NCBI GenBank assembly: GCA_021397845.1
Contig: CM038040.1
Span: 64,434,088 to 64,498,087 of the forward strand
Direction of reading: 5' to 3'
DNA from: Areca catechu
Taxonomy: Eukaryota > Streptophyta > Magnoliopsida > Arecales > Arecaceae
DNA length: 64,000 nt
Position numbers and translations under genes: made by a program. The notes beneath the pieces are model-generated. The model was not told where the DNA came from. It did not search any database and saw nothing but the letters and a program-made list of their open reading frames with translations. Of the stretch, positions 11,273 through 21,875 are shown in pieces (positions within the stretch are counted from its first letter, which is position 1; each line of letters begins with the position of its first letter).

Positions 11273-12499
11273 CAGAGATTTAGGGTATCTGTTATTTTAT
11301 TTTTATCTCATCTTGTTCCTGTTATTCTCGCTACTCTCTTCTTATCCTTGATTTATCCTAGAGTTATTCTCATCATCCCCTTCGTCCATCCGCCTTCCAA
11401 ACATCCGCATCCCTAGGCTCGCCTCCACTGCTGCCCCTTCCGTCTCCCCAGCTGACGCCCCTCTCCGATTCAAGGTCATGGCTCGCCCCGTCACCTTGCT
11501 ACCGTGATGCCAGACACCATCAGATCAGAACCCGTACCGACCACAACCGTCCTCGTCACCCCATGCTCACCATCATCTTCCTCAGCAGATGAGTCTCCGC
11601 GGCCGAAGCTCCTTAGATCGGCACACCAGATCACCTCTCTTCCCCCATCAACTGCCCGTGCCACCCACCAAAGCCCCTTCCCTGCCGATCGATGCCACTG
11701 ACACCGTCGGAACCCCCTCCGTCGGCCGTTTCCCAAGCAAGCCAGCCACCGAAGGCGTGAAGAAGCCCACCATCTCCACAGCCTACAATCGAACGGAAGC
11801 AGCTTCGTCCTCCAGTCCAGCTCTCCGTGCTGCCCCTTCTCTGGTGATGGCTCCTTCGAGAACATCGGTGGAGATCACGTCCGAAGCATCCCCACAAGCC
11901 CCCTGTGCCACAGATCCGCATGACACCCATCCCACTGGATCTCCTCCTTGCTGCCATCGCCAACCGTAGCCGACTCCACTGTCACCACCGCCACCCCGCC
12001 AGACCGACTTCGTCCGGCATCGATGCCAGCAACACCCCTTCGCGAGCCCTGTTCCTAGTTCGAGTTCATGAGGAAGAAGGGCTATTGCACGAATGTGAAA
12101 GCTAAATCGGCTTTCTCTACCAACTTCAAGTGTGGCACATTCCTTAAAGTGAAGCCGTTCCCTCTGTTGCCGATTTCACCCACTTCAGGATTAGGCAGGA
12201 AATAAAGGAAAAAAAAACAAGTGAAAAAAAGGGAGAGAAAAAGAAAAGGAGAGAAAAAAAATACAAAAAAAATACTTTGGGATAGTCTCTCGAGCTACAC
12301 AATCCTCAAAGCTACTACACGTTCTTCAAAGCTACACGATCTTCAGAGCCACACTAACTTCAAAGCACATGGATTTCAAAGCAATCCAAGGATCCATGAA
12401 GCATAGTTTTCAGAGCAAGCCTTTTTTGGACTTGGTTCCATTGGAGCCCTGCTGATCCTGACTCGACGGAGTCGAGTTATTCCCACCTCAGGGAAATGA
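11273..12499 (+). mobile_element. LARD long internal segment, GC-rich, no recognised gene
   Basis: The part 11400-12110 is much richer in G and C than anything around it and has overlapping open frames on both strands (11504-11701, 11589-11969, 11905-12105 plus; 11491-11865, 11631-11963 minus). The plus frames are rich in Ser, Pro, Ala and Thr, the minus ones in Gly and Arg, as expected of shadow frames in GC-rich DNA. I recognise no domain. It may be captured host DNA or an old non-coding leader. After about 12180 the sequence is purine-rich, then ends in an ACTCGACGGAGTCGAG motif seen before the 3' LTR in chromovirus E. Confidence 0.45.
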
Positions 12500-13283
12500 T
12501 AGGGACATCGATCTGCAGGAATCCCGAAAAAGCATGGATCCCAAAGTAGCACGGATTCCAAAGCAACATGAATTACGATGCAGTATGAATTTTGATGCAA
12601 ATAAATTTAGATTTGAAGATCATTTCATCCTCCACACAAGAATGCCCACATGAATGCCAAGTGGTGCCTAACACATGATGACTCATGAATGCCCATAGAA
12701 TGCCAAGTAGCGTCTATGCATGCAGATTTTTAGATTTGGACACTTGGCAACCACAATGAGACACTTGGCACCCATGCATTTTGCTATCCCTTTTTATGAA
12801 ACTTGAAATTCAAATTTGTAGCTACCTTTCCCCCTTTTTCCATGTAAAATTTGAATTCCAAATAGGGCTTAGAAGGCTATAACTAGGTCCTTAATCTCTT
12901 TGTAAAAGGAGGTTAGTGATGAATGAAAGTTTTTTAGAGAAGAGTGACTTTTCTTTTGCTCCGTAAGGAGCGGGTGTGAGGTCCAACCCCAGGACATGAT
13001 GTGAGGTCATGTCTAGTTATCTTCTTGATTCCATCTTCCTTACCACCCTTATGTCCTTTGAGATTCTCCCTAATGGCTCCATTAGTGGGGTGGGTGAGAT
13101 GCCCTAAAGGTGAGAGATCTCTCCGTGAGTATGAGTCCCAAAGTTCATGAGATCCAGATCCCTATCTTTCATCCCCATTATTTCCTTCACCACCCCTTTA
13201 CAAAAAAAATACAAAAAAAAAAACCCTAATCTCGGTGACTTCTCAGCTCGCCGACGATCCTACCCTCATCCCGTGCTGCATCA
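12500..13283 (+). repeat. LARD LTR3
   Basis: It begins TAGGGACATCGATCTGCAGG and ends GTGCTGCATCA, after which copia LTR sequence (GTGAGTCATTCACTCC) resumes at 13284. It is very similar to LTR1 and LTR2 over its last 640 bp. Confidence 0.7.
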
Positions 13284-13877
13284 GTGAGTCATTCACTCCA
13301 AACTATTTGGAGAGCTCAATTCCATCTTGATCCACCACCGCTCCTCAAGTACTTGACTATACTCAAAAACCTTCCATCACTGGATTAGAAATCCAGGTAG
13401 TCTGGCACCAAAGTATAGTGAGTTGCTTGCAAGCTACCATGGTGACCTCTGGTCTGAGGGACACATATATCCATATCCCTTCATGAGCAACCCTTTGGTA
13501 AAAGGGAGCTTCGCAGATGGTCACGTTCAGTGAAATGTCACACATTTCACTTGCATGTCACACCAGCGTCTCCACACTCCTTGGTTAAGAGGACAACCAA
13601 CAAATGTGATATACAACAACCTACACTTGTTACATCATCGTTCTATAACAATGTATCATTTGGTTGTGAACCAGTTTAAGAACTACTTGATATATCCTCT
13701 TTATATCAAACAATGTAGTTTTAAGGACTCCATCATACAAGAGTTCATTTCAAGAAAATGTAAATATGATGAACAGCCAAAAATAACTTTTATTTATTAA
13801 AGAATTCATATATAAAATACAAGATAGCACAACCATCTACAGCCTAGATAATTGGCTTTGGGATACAATTCCCAACA
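13284..13877 (-). repeat. Copia 5' LTR, second part
   Basis: It aligns base for base, apart from scattered changes, with 3093-3688 of the left LTR and ends at the LTR tip (minus strand TGTTGGGAATTGTATCCC). The next base, 13878, belongs to the LTR of Tat element A (CTTCGGTCTTGG, also at 27320), which shows the copia element entered that LTR. Confidence 0.8.
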
Positions 13878-14496
13878 CTTCGGTCTTGGCAAGAATGGGG
13901 AAGCTCTATCTCAGGAGCTCGACTCCGGATGGTGGGAACGTGACCTCGACTGGGATCTCAACCCTGGATGGGAGCTGACCTCGATTGGGAGCTCGACCTG
14001 GGATGGCTGGAGCTCGACCCTAGATGGGAGTTGACCTGGACCGGGGCCTCGACCTCGGATGGTGGGAGCATGACCTCGACCGGGAGCTCGACCTTAGATG
14101 GAAGCTAGCCTTGACCAGGGGCTTGACCTCAGATGGTGGGAGCACGACCTCGGCCAAGAGCTCGACCTTGGATGGGAGCTAACCTCGGCCAGTGGCTTGA
14201 CCTCGGATGGTGGGAGCATGACCTCGGCTTGGAACTTGATCTTGGATGGGAGCTGACCCAGCCAGGAACTCGACCTCGGTAGGATGGGGGAGCTTTATCT
14301 CGGAAGCTCGACCCTAGAAGACGGGAGCACAACCCTGGCTAAGGGCTCCACTCTAGAAGGCAGGAGTGCACTCCAAGCATGAGGGTGGCTCAACTCCGGA
14401 TCTTCATTTGGTCGTCGCATCCAGGTGGCACTTTTTACCAGCATGATCGCTAGCTGGGGCTGTCATAGGTTCCATGTCAGCGATAATACCACATCA
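13878..14496 (-). repeat. Tat A 3' LTR (partial)
   Basis: On the minus strand it begins TGATGTGGTATTATCGCTG, close to the LTR start of Tat B (TGATGTGGCGTAATCACTG), just after a polypurine tract. Only the first 619 bp remain. It corresponds to 27320-27915 of the intact copy. Confidence 0.8.
13895..14345. repeat. 18-bp GC-rich minisatellite in Tat A 3' LTR
   Basis: Roughly 24 tandem units of about 18 bp, variants of GGAGCTCGACCTCGGATG and GGAGCTGACCTCGGCCAG (G-A-G-C-T-C-G-A-C core). The same array is in the other A LTR (27335-27760). A short version of about six units is in the LTRs of Tat B. The apparent ORFs here (13852-14034, 14129-14332) are products of the 18-bp period, which keeps one frame open. 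Confidence 0.8.
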
Positions 14497-14515
14497 AGGA
14501 TCCCCCACTCTCAAG
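14497..14515 (-). promoter_or_regulatory. Tat A polypurine tract
   Basis: Minus strand CTTGAGAGTGGGGGATCCT lies directly before the LTR start TGATGTGG. Tat B has CGAGAGTGGAGGGCTT at the same place. Confidence 0.65.
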
Positions 14516-15135
14516 TCCAGAGCATGATGTGTCACTCAAGGTGAAGGAAGTAATGATCATGCTGATATGGAAGGATGCTCCTCCTACATTATTAATGCCT
14601 TGAGCACCGGCACCCTGGAGATTGCGCTTCCTCACCAACGAGGTGACACCGCGTCAGCCCTTTCAAAGGGGGCCATAATTGCTTCGCCTGGCCCAAAGCG
14701 ATCGCCTCCGAACTGAGGCATCGCCTTCGGTGGATCTCAATGCATGGTAGGCTCTAGTTGGCTAGAAAGAAAAAAGGGTGCACGCCTTCAACCGGTACGA
14801 GGTGACAAGGGTGGCAGGCTTTTGAAAGGAACTTGTCCTGTCACCCCTGAAGGGTATTTCGGGTGAAGGAGGCAAGGCATTTTTGTAGTGCTTCTTCTTC
14901 CTTCCATTTCGCTTCCATTCCTTTGATCAAGGTCCTAGCATGTCAGCCCTCTCCTTCTCCCCCCTTTTTTCTTCTCCTTCTTCTTTTCTCGTTCTTCTCC
15001 TTTGGCTTGTGTTAGAGGAGATCTCGTAGAGTTCTGTGGGCTTTCTATCTTTCCTTTGTCTTTTTCCTTCTTGTCTTCAAGAGTTCTTCTAGTAGAGGGC
15101 ACCACCACCTGGATCATTCTAGTGAGGTGGGGCCA
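14516..15135 (+). promoter_or_regulatory. Upstream region of the Tat A antisense gene
   Basis: About 620 bp between polypurine tract and the antisense gene, with no coding frame I trust. From 14880 to 15080 the plus strand is strongly C/T-rich (CTTCTTCTTCCTTCCATTTC, CTTCTCCTTCTTCTTTTCTC), as in plant promoter pyrimidine patches and 5' leaders. A promoter for the antisense gene would have to lie here. I see no clear TATA box. Confidence 0.35.
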
Positions 15136-15905
15136 TCATGGCTAAGGTCTCCTTCCTCAGATAGTAAGGAGGAAAAAGTTCCAATAGCAATCCGCATTGT
15201 CCCCACAGGACGAGAATAGTCATAGGACCCCCTACAGCTCCTCCTCCTTCTCCCCCTCTCGTTAAAAAGTCGGTTGGTCCTACCAGCATTGCTTCAATGA
15301 TGATCGGTGAGGACCTCCTCCACATCCAGAGTGCGTATGGGATCCCTGATTCCATCTGGCTCTCAATTCCAGGATCGAAGGAATGGGTCACTTCCAGTGG
15401 CTTTGGCTAGATCGCCCTATACGAAGATTTTTTTCATCAGGGGCCTCCATCTTCCCCTCCACACTTTCTTTCTTTCTTTTCTCAATAACTAATATTTGGT
15501 CCTAGCCCAACCATCCCTAATGCTATCAGGACCATTTTTTGTTTCATCATCCTTTGCCACTTCCACATGATTGTAGCCCATTTCTTCCTCTCCAAGGCCT
15601 TGTTCACCCTGAAGCGCCACCTAGTTGATAATGGACAGTGGTTCGTGGCCCCTGTTCGGGGGCCATCAAGCTTAACCTATCTTCTTCCATCAAGAGGTGG
15701 AAGAGCAGGTTCCTGTTTGCCTCAGTTGAGGGGGTGGACCAAGTTTGGAGTGACCCAAACCACTCCCCCAACCGGCAATCTACTGTTGGGCCGGTCAACA
15801 AAGAGGTGTACGATTGGCTCATCACTTCTGAGGTCCTGGCTCTTTGGGACCTGCTGACCGAGCAAAATCTCATCGATGCCGGGGTCAGCCAGGCCCAACC
15901 TCAGG

Positions 15906-15988
15906 GTAAGGCTCAATGTCGGGCTTCTTTTCCTTCCAAGTAGATCTGGCTTCAACAAGGGACTAACCAACTTCTTTTTGTTTCACAG
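15906..15988 (+). other. Intron 1 of the Tat A antisense gene (83 nt)
   Basis: Donor CAGG/GTAAGGCT and acceptor TTTTTGTTTCACAG/GGATC. Removing it joins the conserved helical domain to a residue stretch (IKFTIC...MSKKRAIS) matching that after the intron in B and C. Tat B has an intron of the same length at the same place (53061-52979). Confidence 0.7.
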
Positions 15989-16590
15989 GGATCAAGTTCA
16001 CCATATGCTTGCTCCTCAACATGTCAAAGAAGAGAGCTATCTCTATGGGGCCCAGAGATGAGCCCACAAAGAAGCCCCGAGAGGAGTCGGGGTGGAGGCC
16101 TGACGAGGAGCCCATCGTTGGGCCAGTCAAAAGGGGGCATGCTACTGCATCGACCGCACTTAGGCCAGTGGTCCAGCCCCTAGCCCGCAGGCCTAGGAGC
16201 AAGGCCAAACCTGTGGAGGGGGCCACGCCAGTAGCCTCGGCAGCCCCTCCATGAATCGAAGCTCCACCCCAGCTAGAGGTGGTGGAGGTGGTGAAAGACA
16301 CTACCATGGAGTGACTGGCTTCATCGCCAGGAAATAGAGCCCTCGGTGACTAGCCCGCTACCACCATACCTCCGCCAACAGCCATGTCAGAGCCCTCGAA
16401 GCCATCTATGATGCCGAGGCCAAGGATGAAGAAGGTGTTCCTCTACCTACCCCAAGATGCAAGGCTGACGAGGGATGGGAAGCTGGCGAAGGAGATCATG
16501 AATGCCATCATCTAGTAGCAAGACTGCTAGGAGAAGAGCGGCCGGTAGTTGGTGGACGTTCTCACTGGGGTGTTCCCCCAAATTCTTTTG

Positions 16591-16671
16591 GTAAGCTACA
16601 TTTTTGGCTACTTCATTCTTCTTTCCCACCCATGTAGATGTTGACTAACTTCCTTCATTTGTCCGTTGCAG
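16591..16671 (+). other. Intron 2 of the Tat A antisense gene (81 nt)
   Basis: Donor TTTTG/GTAAGCTA and acceptor TTTGTCCGTTGCAG/GTGG, with a pyrimidine-rich end. The downstream exon reads VVVDAQLG, matching MAMDALLI in Tat B. Confidence 0.6.
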
Positions 16672-17398
16672 GTGGTTGTTGATGCTCAGTTAGGGACTTC
16701 TACCTGGAATTGATGAAGTAGGACTACCATCTCTATAGAGAGAGGGATGAAGCCTGGACTTAGGCCGCCCAGGTTCAAGAGCTGGAGGGTCAAGTGAAGG
16801 CCCTCCAGGCCAAACTTGCCAGCTCCCAAGCGAAGGCGACAGAGCTGGAGAAGAAGTCTGCCGAGCTCGACGGGGCCCTAAAGGCAGAGAAGGGGAAGAC
16901 CCTTTGCCTAGCAAAGAGGGAGACCAACCTACGGTGGAGGTAGCTCACTTGGAGGGAAGGCACAGACCCTCCAGGCCTAACTTAAAGAGGAAGTGTTCCA
17001 GACTGCGGTGGCTTTGGAGAAGGCCACAACAGCCATTGGGTTGATGGAGGCAGCTGAGAAGGAAGCCATCGAAGCTATCCCATGATTCAAGGCATCAGAA
17101 GCCTTCCAGGATAAGGTTGCCGAGGTAGTCTTGGACTGCTACCATAAGGGGTTCAATGACTTTCAAGGTAAGGCTAGCTGACTCTTTGGGCTGAAGAGGC
17201 TAGACAATATCCTCCCCGAACTACTTGTCCCTGGGGTGTTAAGAACTCTTGCTACCGAGGTTGCGCCGGAGCCAAAGTCTAGAGTGGAGGTCGAGGCTGG
17301 AGTCGTTGCCGCCGGGGATGCCCCTCAGTATGATGCTGTGTCAGTATCGAGGGGAGCCACTCGTCGACCGGGAAAGGAGCTAGTGACTGAAGCTTGAC

Positions 17399-17880
17399 TT
17401 TTTCCTTTTTTTTTTTTTTTTGTAATTGAATCTAGAAGGACTTCCCAGCCTGTCAGGAGTCTTTACTGCTGAAAAGAAAATTTTGATCAATAGATATAAT
17501 ATTTCTTCAATTGCCAAGTACTTTTTTTCTTTCTCCATGTTTAAGTTTTAGAATGGCTTTCCGGCCTGTTGGGAGCCTTGATTGATGTAGAGAGAACTTT
17601 GATAAATGAATCAACTTTTCCCAACTGATGTGCCCCTTTCCTTTTTCCTTTGGTCTCTCTTTCTTCTTTTTTTTTTTATTTTTTTTGAAGTATTTTTCAA
17701 CAAACTGGAATGTCCCGTGTTGTGAAGGGCTTGATACTACAATGAAGGAGGAGTCTTCTTTTTTTTTTATTTTTTCTCCCTTTAGCTTCTCTACCCTTTT
17801 GCATGATAGGAAGATAGGCTCCACGGCTGTCATGTGTGAGTCTCCCAAAGTCCGGCCGCCCATGGCTAATTCCAAAATCC
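17399..17880. other. Tat A spacer with poly-T runs
   Basis: Between the antisense gene and the tandem repeat. It has T-rich runs at 17400-17420, 17660-17690 and 17757-17790, and two copies of a CTTCCCAGCCTG/GCTTTCCGGCCTG..GGAGYCTT..TGATAAAT block (17440-17500, 17555-17612), probably decayed repeat units. The open frames here are low-complexity shadows. Confidence 0.4.
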
Positions 17881-17889
17881 TGGGATCAG

Positions 17890-18310
17890 TGTGGAGGACT
17901 CTGGAAACACTCTGGCTCCTTTCTACCAATCTTGAGGTCATGCAGACTTAAGTGTAGGGCTTTTGGAGCTTCCTGGCTTGATTTGCTGAACTGTGAGTCA
18001 AGGGCTTTAGAAGTTTTCTAGCTTACATCTCCAGACTGTGAGTAAGGCAATTAAGTGTGAGGCTTCAGGAGTCTTCCAACTTTGGATTATGGGGCTTCAT
18101 AAGTTTTCTAGTTTTGAGTGCGGGGCTTCGTAAGTTTTTTGACTTTAGAGTGCTGGTCTTCATAAGTTTTTCAGCTTTAGAGTGTGGGGCTTTGTAAGTT
18201 TCCTGGTTTGGAAGTGCTGGGATTCGTAAGTTTCCTAGCTTTGGAGTGTGGGGCTTCATAAGTTTCCTAGCTTTGAGTGCAGGGCTTCATAAGTTTCCTG
18301 GCTTTGTTCG
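17890..18310. repeat. Tandem repeat between integrase and antisense gene, Tat A
   Basis: About nine units of 43-50 bp. On the minus strand the core is AAGCCAGGAAACTTATGAAG followed by CCCTGCACTC. The units differ by 10-25%. The core matches that of the 60-bp repeat in Tat B (50690-51290), so the repeat predates their divergence. The minus frame at 18065-18259 is an artefact of the repeat. Confidence 0.75.
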
Positions 18311-18379
18311 GCAGATTTGGAGTCGGGCGAGTGAGTTCCTGCACAGGTGGAAGACAGTGTTACACCAATAAGGAACTTT

Positions 18380-19480
18380 AATAATTGAAGGAGAGCCTTA
18401 CATTATTGGTAGTACATTCTCAAATTACTGTCATTCCATGTTCGAAAAAATTGGTTGCCGTTGAGTGTAGCGAGGTGGTAGGCTCCATTCAGCAGAGCCT
18501 CGACCCCTTATAGGGGCATTCCCAATTTGGGGTTAGTTTGCTGCATTCTCTTGGTTGGGATATTTTTGCAAGCATAAGGACTAGGTCTCTTGGATGAAAC
18601 ATCTTAGGCCTAACGTAGGCATTGTAGTAGCATGCTACCCATTGCTAATATGCTACCATCTAGAGTTAAGCTTTATCTCTCATCTCGTCCAGTAGATCCA
18701 GGTTAAGGAGAAGGTGGGCCAGATTCTCAGCTTTATTATATTGCTCTACCTATAGAATGGGCAGACCAACCTCCACCAGAATCATAGCTTCTACACTAAA
18801 AATGAGGTTGAAAGGCATCTCACTAGTTATCGTGCGAGGTGTAGTGTGGTAGGCCCACAACACACAGGGGAGTTCTTCGACCCATCGACCCTTAGCCTTG
18901 TCCAGTCTGGTGTGGAGCACTTGCAAGATGGTTTGGTTGGTTACCTCAGCCTCCCTATTGGTCTGAGGGTGAGCCATCGAAGTGAAGCAATGGTGGATGT
19001 TGAGGTTGGTGCAAAACTCCTCGAAAGCCTGATTGTCGAACTGCCACTCATTATTGGTGATGATGGGGTGTAGGAGTCCAAAATGGTAGATGACTGACTT
19101 CTAGAAAAATGATCTGGCCTTGGCCTCAATGATCCATGCTAGGGGTTCAGCCTCGACCCACTTAGAGAAGTAGTCAATGGCCATAATCAAATACATCCAT
19201 TGGCCAGACATGGGAGGAAAGGGACCTAAGATGTCCATTCCCCATTGAGTGAACAGCCATGGGGTCGATAGCTAGGAGAGCGGGATAGTCAGCTGATGTT
19301 GGATGTAAGCATAATGCTGACAGCAGTTATATTTTCTCATAAAGTCAGTGGTGGCTTCTTGCATAGTTTCCTAGAAATATCCTTACCGGAGTGCCTTTAA
19401 GCCAGAGTTCTGGCCCCCATGTGATTTCCATAGATGCCTTCATGTATCTCTTAGAGCACGTAGGCTGCTTCTGAGGGCCT
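18380..19480 (-). pseudogene. Tat A integrase
   Basis: Ty3-type integrase, broken by many stops. It carries the zinc-binding N-terminal part (remnant near 19320-19400), the core start WGMDILGPFPPMSG and IMAIDYFSKWVEAEPL, the second catalytic region near NNEWQFDNQAFEEFC, and HPQTNREAEVTNQTILQ (family: HPQ.NG..E..N). The frame 18977-18750 holds GRWVEELPCVLWAYHTTPRT, then FSVEAMILVEVGLPIL, the usual Tat ending of the core. It would have joined element cDNA to the chromosome. Confidence 0.85.
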
Positions 19481-19484
19481 CAAG

Positions 19485-20300
19485 CATTCCAGTAGGGGGT
19501 AGGAATAATATCTCTGATAAAGCTACCCATCCATCAACACGAACTATGTGACCTTCTTCTTAAGGAGGCCAGCTTCCTTGCGATCCTCGAGTAGGGCACC
19601 AGTGGAAATGTATTTGATGTAGGGGTCCATCCAGCTTGCCTCGCAAGTGACTTGTTGGACCTCTACTACAAACTCGAAGTTGGGAGTCTCTAGATATTCG
19701 ATGAAGGTATGCCCCAGTAACAAATCTGGCAGGGTTGCCAGCCTAGAGAGGACATCGACCCAGGCATTCTCCGCACAAGGGATGAGGGAAATGCTGAAGT
19801 GCTAGAGGTTCGCTGTATATGAGCATACCTTATTCAGATACTTTGCCATCATGGGATCCTAAGCTTCATACTTGCTGGAGACTTGGCCCACCATAAGCTA
19901 CGAGTATGTAAAGACCTTCAGACACCTTATGCCTAGCTCGTGGGACATTTTCAGTCCCACGTGAAGAGGAAATGTAATGCGCATTCGGCGATGACTCTAT
20001 CAGGGTTGGCGAGGATAAGTTTGGCTCCACTACCTCCGGCATTGGATGCATTGTCAACATGGAGAATCCACATCATCACTTCCAAGGCCAAGTCCTGCCC
20101 AAGCTCGGCTCGCTCATCTGCCTCCTCTAGTTCTTCGGCTGTCCAGGTGCACTCTACTAGGAAATCAGCAAGGACTTGGACCTTTTGTATCAGTTGTAAA
20201 AGGTAGGTGATGTCGAACTCATTAAGCTTCACCACCTACTTGGCCAGGTGCCCTGATGTATCAGGGAATCTCAAGATGGCCCTCAAAGGCTGGTTATTAA
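19485..20300 (-). pseudogene. Tat A RNase H
   Basis: The frame 20235-19951 reads VVKLNEFDITYLLQLIQKVQ, then ADFLVECT, then MMWILHVDNASNAGGSGAKL and RVIAECALHF. This is the Tat-type RNase H start (family: W.LHVDGASN..GSGAG..L). The upstream piece (20300-20236) holds QPLRAILRFPDTSGHLAK, the linking end of the connection domain. The C-terminal half continues in broken frames to about 19485, including HIQRTSSTSAFPSSLVRRMP-like remnants. RNase H removes the RNA strand during replication. Confidence 0.8.
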
Positions 20301-21400
20301 AGACCATGATCGGATCTGCTTGGAAGTAGGGCCTAAGATGCTACACAAACATAATGAGTACGAAGATAATCTTTTTAGATCGAGTGTACCTGATTTTTGC
20401 ATCGTAGAGCAGCTTGCTGGTGTAGTAAATCGACTGCTAGGAACCATCCTTGTTGGTGGGAACCAGCACTGAGCTGACTACCTTTGGTGAGATTGCTAGG
20501 TACAGGAGTTCTTTCCCAGGCTTTGGCCTAGACAGCAATGGTAGGGAGGTGAGGAGCTTCTTTAGCCCCTCGAAAGCCTAGGTGAAGTCATGCATCTTGC
20601 ACAGCACCTTGAAGAATGGTTCGTGGTGCTCAGCGAAATGCGAGATGAAAAGGCTTAATGCCATGATGCATCCAATCAGGCGCTGAAGCTCCTTCTTGGA
20701 GATAGGGTGTCTCATGTTAGTAATTGCCTAGATCTTCTCGACGTTGGCCTCTATCCCCCTATGGGTGATCATGAACCCCAAAAGTTTTTTCGCCGCAACA
20801 CCAAATGCACATTTGGCAGGGTTCAGTTTCATCAGGTAGAGGTAGAGGTTATCAAAGGCCTCTGTTAGGTTGATGTGGTCTGACTCCTAGCCACTCATAA
20901 CAAGCATGTCATCCATGTAGACCTGCATATTATGGTCGATCTGGTCTTTGAAGATCCTATTGACTAGGCACTGGTACATGGCCCCTACGTTCTTAAGGCT
21001 GAACGGAATCATCTTGTAATAGTACATACCTCTATTGATCATGAACGTCATGTGCTCCTTATCCTCTAGGTGTATGCAAATTTGGTTGTATCTGGAGAAT
21101 GCATCCATAAAGCTAAGGAGCTTGTGGCCCGAGGCTGCATCTACCAGCTGGTCAATCTTGAAAAGCGGGAAGCTATCCTTCGGGCATGCCCGGTTGAGAT
21201 CGATGTAGTCCATGTAGATCCTCCACTTTCCAGAAGCTTTCCTGACCATCATTATACTAGCAAGCCAATCAGGATACCGTACCTTATGGATGAAGCCTAC
21301 TGCAAGGAGCTTTTTGACCTCCTTGTCAATCGCCTTCTGTTACTCTGGGGAAAAACTCCTCTTCTTCTATCGGACTAGGTGGTAGTTAGGGTTGACATTC
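20300..21400 (-). pseudogene. Tat A reverse transcriptase
   Basis: The open part 21252-20887 contains KASGKWRIYMDYIDLNRACP, KDSFPLFKIDQLVDAASGHK, LLSFMDAFSRYNQI, MIPFSLKNVGAMYQCLVNRI and the catalytic MQVYMDDMLVMSG. The upstream VGFIHKVRYPDWLASIMMV and downstream MKLNPAKCAFGVAAKKLLGF and RGIEANVEKIQAI complete the Ty3/gypsy fold in other frames. It copies element RNA into DNA. Confidence 0.88.
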
Positions 21401-21875
21401 AGCCTGTTGGTAATTACTTCTGATGGGGTCCCGGGAATGTCTGTTGTGGTCCAGGTGAAGACGTTCGTGTTGGCCTGTAAAAAGTTAAGCAAACAGGACC
21501 TCTCCTACTCAGGCAGTAGGGCTCCCACTTGCATGGTCTTTAGGGGATCCTCTTGTAGAGGAAAAGAAAGCAAGGGCTCAACCGGGCCACCCTTCAACTC
21601 CAGCTCTATCATGCTTGGTTGGTCAATGGTTGGGCTCTAGCTGGCCCCTCGCAGTCCTGGGATGGTTTGCAGATAGTGCTAGACCGATTACTGGGACCCT
21701 CTCATCTCCCAGGTTCTCTAAGAAGTTGGGAACTGGATAAGGAGACGTCTGGTGGAGATGATAGCATCAAGCAAATTGAGTCCAGGACACCCTAGGATTG
21801 CATTGTAAGGTGAAGGAAGCCTCATGATGGTGAACATTGTCAGTACAGTGCTTTGTCAAGGTGGCATCCTGGTAG
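21401..21875 (-). pseudogene. Tat A pol linker between protease and reverse transcriptase
   Basis: Degraded coding sequence; it holds the start of pol beyond the protease, including HRLNVNPNYHLVR just before the reverse transcriptase fingers. No long open frame remains on this strand; plus-strand frames here are shadows. Confidence 0.5.

Larger units (their letters stand above)
9787..13283 (+). mobile_element. LARD-like non-autonomous LTR element, three-LTR tandem array
   Basis: Three copies of a 0.64-0.78-kb LTR alternate with two internal segments: LTR1 9787-10427, short internal 10428-10496, LTR2 10497-11255, long internal 11256-12499, LTR3 12500-13283. No gag or pol is recognisable. LTR ends (TAGGGACATCGATCTG ... 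GCATCA), the tRNA-Met-like primer-binding site and the pre-LTR motif (ACTCGACGGAGTCGAG, like that after the chromodomain gene in element E) suggest derivation from a chromovirus. It is inserted in the copia 5' LTR with loss of about 270 bp of target. Confidence 0.7.
2086..13877 (-). mobile_element. Ty1/copia retrotransposon, decayed
   Basis: Minus-strand order is 5' LTR (8818-9786 plus 13284-13877), primer-binding site, long UTR, gag, protease, integrase, reverse transcriptase, RNase H, polypurine tract, 3' LTR (2086-3688). Integrase before reverse transcriptase is the copia order. The 5' LTR is split by the LARD array and the 3' LTR is cut by X. The element sits inside the 3' LTR of Tat element A, since position 13878 continues that LTR. 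All frames carry stops, so it is inactive. I did not assign a copia lineage. Confidence 0.85.
15136..17398 (+). pseudogene. Antisense gene of Tat A (Transposase_28-like, coiled coil, spliced)
   Basis: It runs against A's gag-pol. Exon 1 (from ATG 15136, chosen because a similar start and first residues occur in B) holds AYGIPDSIWLSI, IALYEDFFHQG and, past a frameshift, WKSRFLFASVEGV and EVYDWLITSEVLALWDLLTE. This pattern resembles the plant 'putative gypsy type transposon' family. Intron 1 is 15906-15988 (GTAAGG...TTTCACAG). Exon 2 is basic and proline-rich (MSKKRAISMGPRDEPTKKPR). Intron 2 is 16591-16671 (GTAAGC...CCGTTGCAG). Exon 3 has a coiled coil (QVQELEGQVKALQAKLASSQ onward, about 16740-17060) and ends in an acidic tail with stop at 17398. 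Stops at several places make this copy dead. Function unknown; the domain name does not prove transposition activity. Confidence 0.7.

Noticed and set aside
14129..14332. Arginine/serine/proline-rich frames over the Tat A minisatellite
   Set aside because: An 18-bp repeat keeps one frame open whatever its content.
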